6,176 nucleotides of DNA, from positions 1-6,176 of the forward strand of contig NZ_CABUCJ010000132.1 in assembly GCF_902490045.1 (NCBI RefSeq). The letters are read 5' to 3'. Shown here piece after piece: positions 4,366 through 6,176 of the stretch. The notes beneath the pieces are model-generated. The model worked only from the letters and a program-made list of their open reading frames with translations, did no database searches and was not told where the DNA came from. The position numbers were made by a program, and so were the translations under genes. The stretch is from an uncultured Anaerotruncus sp. GTDB lineage: Bacteria > Bacillota > Clostridia > Oscillospirales > Ruminococcaceae. Position 1 is the stretch's first letter. Each line of letters begins with the position of its first letter.

Positions 4366-6033
4366 TCAGAAGAGGCCGGAGATGTGCCCGTCGGCGTCCA
4401 CGTCGATCTGGTAGGCGGCGGGCGCTTTCGGCAGGCCGGGCATCGTCATGATGTCGCCCGTGAGCGCCACGATGAAGCCGGCCCCCGCCGACAGGCGGAT
4501 CTCCTTGACATTGACCGTGAAGCCCTGCGGCCGCCCGAGCTTCGCCGGGTCGTCCGAGAGGGAATACTGCGTCTTTGCCACGCAGATGGGCAGGTCCGCC
4601 TTGCCGAGCGCCTCGATCTCCCGGATCATCTTTTCGGCGGAGGCGCTGTAGCTGACCGCCGCCGCGCCGTAGATGCGCGACGCGATCGTTTCGATCTTCT
4701 CCTTGATGGGCAGCGCGGTATCGTAGAGCGGATGGAAATCGGAGGGGTCCTCGCACGCCTCGACGACGGCGCGCGCAAGCTCCATGCCGCCCTCGCCGCC
4801 CTTCGCGAACACCTCGGAGAGCGCGAACCGGCAGCCCGCCTGCCTGCAGTAGTCCGCGAGGATGGAGAGCTCCTCTCCGCTGTCCGCCGCGAAGCGGTTG
4901 ATCGCCACGACGACCGGAACCCCGAACTTCTGCATGTTCTCCACATGCGCCGCGAGGTTCACAAGCCCCCTTTTGAGCGCCTCGGGGTTGGGTACGCCCG
5001 TCTCGGCCTTGGGCACGCCGCCGTTATATTTGAGGGCGCGCACCGTCGCGACGAGCACGACCGCCGACGGGGAAAGCCCCGCGTAACGGCATTTGATGTC
5101 CATGAACTTCTCCGCGCCCAAATCGGAGCCGAAGCCCGCCTCGGTGATCGTGTAGTCGGCGAGCTTGAGGGCGAGCCGGGTCGCGCGCACCGAGTTGCAG
5201 CCGTGCGCGATGTTGGCGAACGGCCCGCCGTGCATGAGCGCGGGGGTGTTCTCGAGCGTCTGCACGAGGTTGGGCTTGAGCGCGTCCTTGAGAAGCGCGG
5301 CCATCGCGCCGTTCGCCTGGAGGTCGCGCGCGTAGACAGGTGTATTACTGTAAGTATAAGCGACGAGGATATCTCCCAAGCGTTTTTTCAGGTCGGTGAG
5401 ATCGGCGGCGAGGCAGAGGATCGCCATCACCTCGCTGGCGACGGTGATCATAAAGCCGTCCTCGCGCGGCACGCCGTTCACCTTGCCGCCAAGGCCGACG
5501 ACGACGGAGCGCAGCGCGCGGTCGTTCATGTCCATGCAGCGCTTAAAGAGGATGCGGCGCGGGTCGATGCCGAGGGCGTTGCCCTGCTGGAGGTGGTTGT
5601 CGAGCACCGCGCAGAGGAGGTTATTGGCGGCGGTGATCGCGTGCATGTCGCCGGTGAAATGCAGGTTGATGTCCTCCATCGGCAGGACCTGCGAATAGCC
5701 GCCGCCCGCCGCGCCGCCCTTGATGCCGAAGACCGGCCCGAGGGAGGGCTCGCGCAGCGCGATGATCGCGTTTTTGCCGATTTTCCGCATCGCCTGGCCC
5801 AGCCCGACGGTCGTGGTGGTCTTGCCCTCGCCCGCGGGGGTGGGGTTGATGGCGGTGACGAGCACGAGCTTGCCGTCGGGGCGGTCCGCCAGCCGGGCGT
5901 AGACCGATTCGGACAGCTTGGCCTTGTAGCGGCCGTAGGGCTCCAGCTCCTCGGGCAGGATTCCCAGCTGGCCGGCGATTTCATGGATGGGCAGCATGGA
6001 CGCCGCCTGCGCGATCTCGATGTCAGTCTTCAT
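4366..6033 (-). CDS. fhs: Formate-tetrahydrofolate ligase
   Basis: A 555-aa cytosolic enzyme making 10-formyl-tetrahydrofolate from formate, THF and ATP. It feeds purine and fMet-tRNA synthesis and, in acetogens, the methyl branch of the Wood-Ljungdahl pathway. It is full length (family about 555-560 aa). Visible signatures: the nucleotide-binding loop TPAGEGKTT (65-73), EPSLGPVFGIKGGAAGGGY (95-113), the LPMEDINLHFTGDMHAI block (117-133), MHGGPFANIAHGCNS (267-281), and the C-terminal LTGDIMTMPGLPKAP (534-548). The ATG at 6031-6033 is preceded by AAAGGA (6042-6047) with an 8-nt spacer; the longer open frame upstream has no credible start. It is the first complete gene of the fhs-tsaE-tsaB-rpiB-upp cluster. 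No promoter is evident in the 67-nt gap before it. fhs alone does not show that the organism is an acetogen. Confidence 0.98.
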   Translation of the reverse strand: MKTDIEIAQAASMLPIHEIAGQLGILPEELEPYGRYKAKLSESVYARLADRPDGKLVLVTAINPTPAGEGKTTTTVGLGQAMRKIGKNAIIALREPSLGPVFGIKGGAAGGGYSQVLPMEDINLHFTGDMHAITAANNLLCAVLDNHLQQGNALGIDPRRILFKRCMDMNDRALRSVVVGLGGKVNGVPREDGFMITVASEVMAILCLAADLTDLKKRLGDILVAYTYSNTPVYARDLQANGAMAALLKDALKPNLVQTLENTPALMHGGPFANIAHGCNSVRATRLALKLADYTITEAGFGSDLGAEKFMDIKCRYAGLSPSAVVLVATVRALKYNGGVPKAETGVPNPEALKRGLVNLAAHVENMQKFGVPVVVAINRFAADSGEELSILADYCRQAGCRFALSEVFAKGGEGGMELARAVVEACEDPSDFHPLYDTALPIKEKIETIASRIYGAAAVSYSASAEKMIREIEALGKADLPICVAKTQYSLSDDPAKLGRPQGFTVNVKEIRLSAGAGFIVALTGDIMTMPGLPKAPAAYQIDVDADGHISGLF

Positions 6034-6061
6034 GGCTACGGTCCTTTCAAAACGATGTGAT

Positions 6062-6096
6062 CCGCCGTCCGGCGGGCGGGCAGGGGGAGCGCCCCC
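6062..6096 (-). other. Two adjacent GC hairpins upstream of fhs
   Basis: Reading toward fhs: GGGGG-CGCT-CCCCC (6096-6083), then CCGCC-GGAC-GGCGG (6075-6062), in the 67-nt gap between the upstream gene and fhs. Only a weak TCGTTTTG follows, so neither is a convincing intrinsic terminator. They may mark a partial termination point or stabilise the fhs message. Confidence 0.4.
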
Positions 6097-6100
6097 GTGA

Positions 6101-6176
6101 TCAACGGCTGAAGAGGTTGCGGGAGGTGTGCATATAGACCGAGAGCACAAGTCCCAGCCCGAGGTAGATGGCGAGC
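6101..6176 (-). CDS. C-terminal end of an unrecognised membrane protein (5' end outside window)
   Basis: On the minus strand an open frame enters from the right edge and ends at TGA (6101-6103). The last 24 residues read LAIYLGLGLVLSVYM then HTSRNLFSR: a hydrophobic membrane-like segment followed by a short basic tail, as at the end of many polytopic membrane proteins with a cytoplasmic C-terminus. No family can be assigned from so little. It points the same way as fhs, 67 nt upstream, so it could share its transcript. Confidence 0.5.
   Translation of the reverse strand, partial: LAIYLGLGLVLSVYMHTSRNLFSR

Noticed and set aside
5345..5385. TATACT-like -10 in an AT-rich patch within fhs
   Set aside because: The only TTG-type -35 (TTGGGA) is 15 nt away, too close for a good promoter, and the residues encoded (YTYSNTPVY) are conserved in the family.
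4135..6060. A 641-codon open frame on the plus strand, opposite fhs and part of tsaE
   Set aside because: It is antisense to two clearly identified genes. The translation is rich in Arg, Asp, His and Ala with no recognisable domain, as expected from the complement of GC-rich third codon positions.

Overview
The window looks like a stretch of chromosome from a GC-rich, endospore-forming member of the Clostridia, plausibly an Oscillospirales/Ruminococcaceae-type gut anaerobe. The taxonomic call is inference. It rests on the visibly high GC coding sequence, a SpoIIQ-like sporulation protein, a formate-tetrahydrofolate ligase, and strong GGAGG-type ribosome binding sites. No rRNA, tRNA, CRISPR array, insertion sequence or phage gene is visible.

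Layout, right to left, because almost everything is on the minus strand. At 6176-6101 is the last 24 codons of an unrecognised membrane protein. From 6033 to 2101 runs a compact five-gene housekeeping cluster: fhs (one-carbon/folate), tsaE and tsaB (tRNA t6A modification), rpiB (pentose phosphate isomerisation) and upp (uracil salvage). Gaps inside it are 36 nt or less, and two joins are start/stop overlaps (tsaE/tsaB and tsaB/rpiB). tsaE starts with GTG and tsaB with TTG, each behind a good Shine-Dalgarno. A 16-bp perfect hairpin with a T-tract closes the cluster.

Directly against that terminator lies a pair of half-length TauE/SafE (TSUP) membrane proteins at 1957-1236, joined by an ATGA overlap. 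Then come 172 nt holding chained GC-rich hairpins and a candidate forespore (sigma-F-type) promoter, followed by a SpoIIQ-like M23 protein at 1063-284. A plus-strand gene enters from the left edge and ends at 233, converging on spoIIQ.

How the genes work together: fhs supplies formyl-THF. TsaE and TsaB act with TsaC and TsaD (not in this window) to make t6A. RpiB and Upp feed pentose-phosphate and PRPP-dependent pyrimidine salvage. The TSUP pair probably forms one anion exporter or carrier. SpoIIQ would act in the engulfed forespore.

I do not see a clearly novel system. The points most worth a second look are the terminator that abuts the TSUP ribosome binding site, the four-arm alternating hairpin upstream of spoIIQ, a consensus -10 promoter buried in tsaB, and the loss of one catalytic histidine in the SpoIIQ-like protein.
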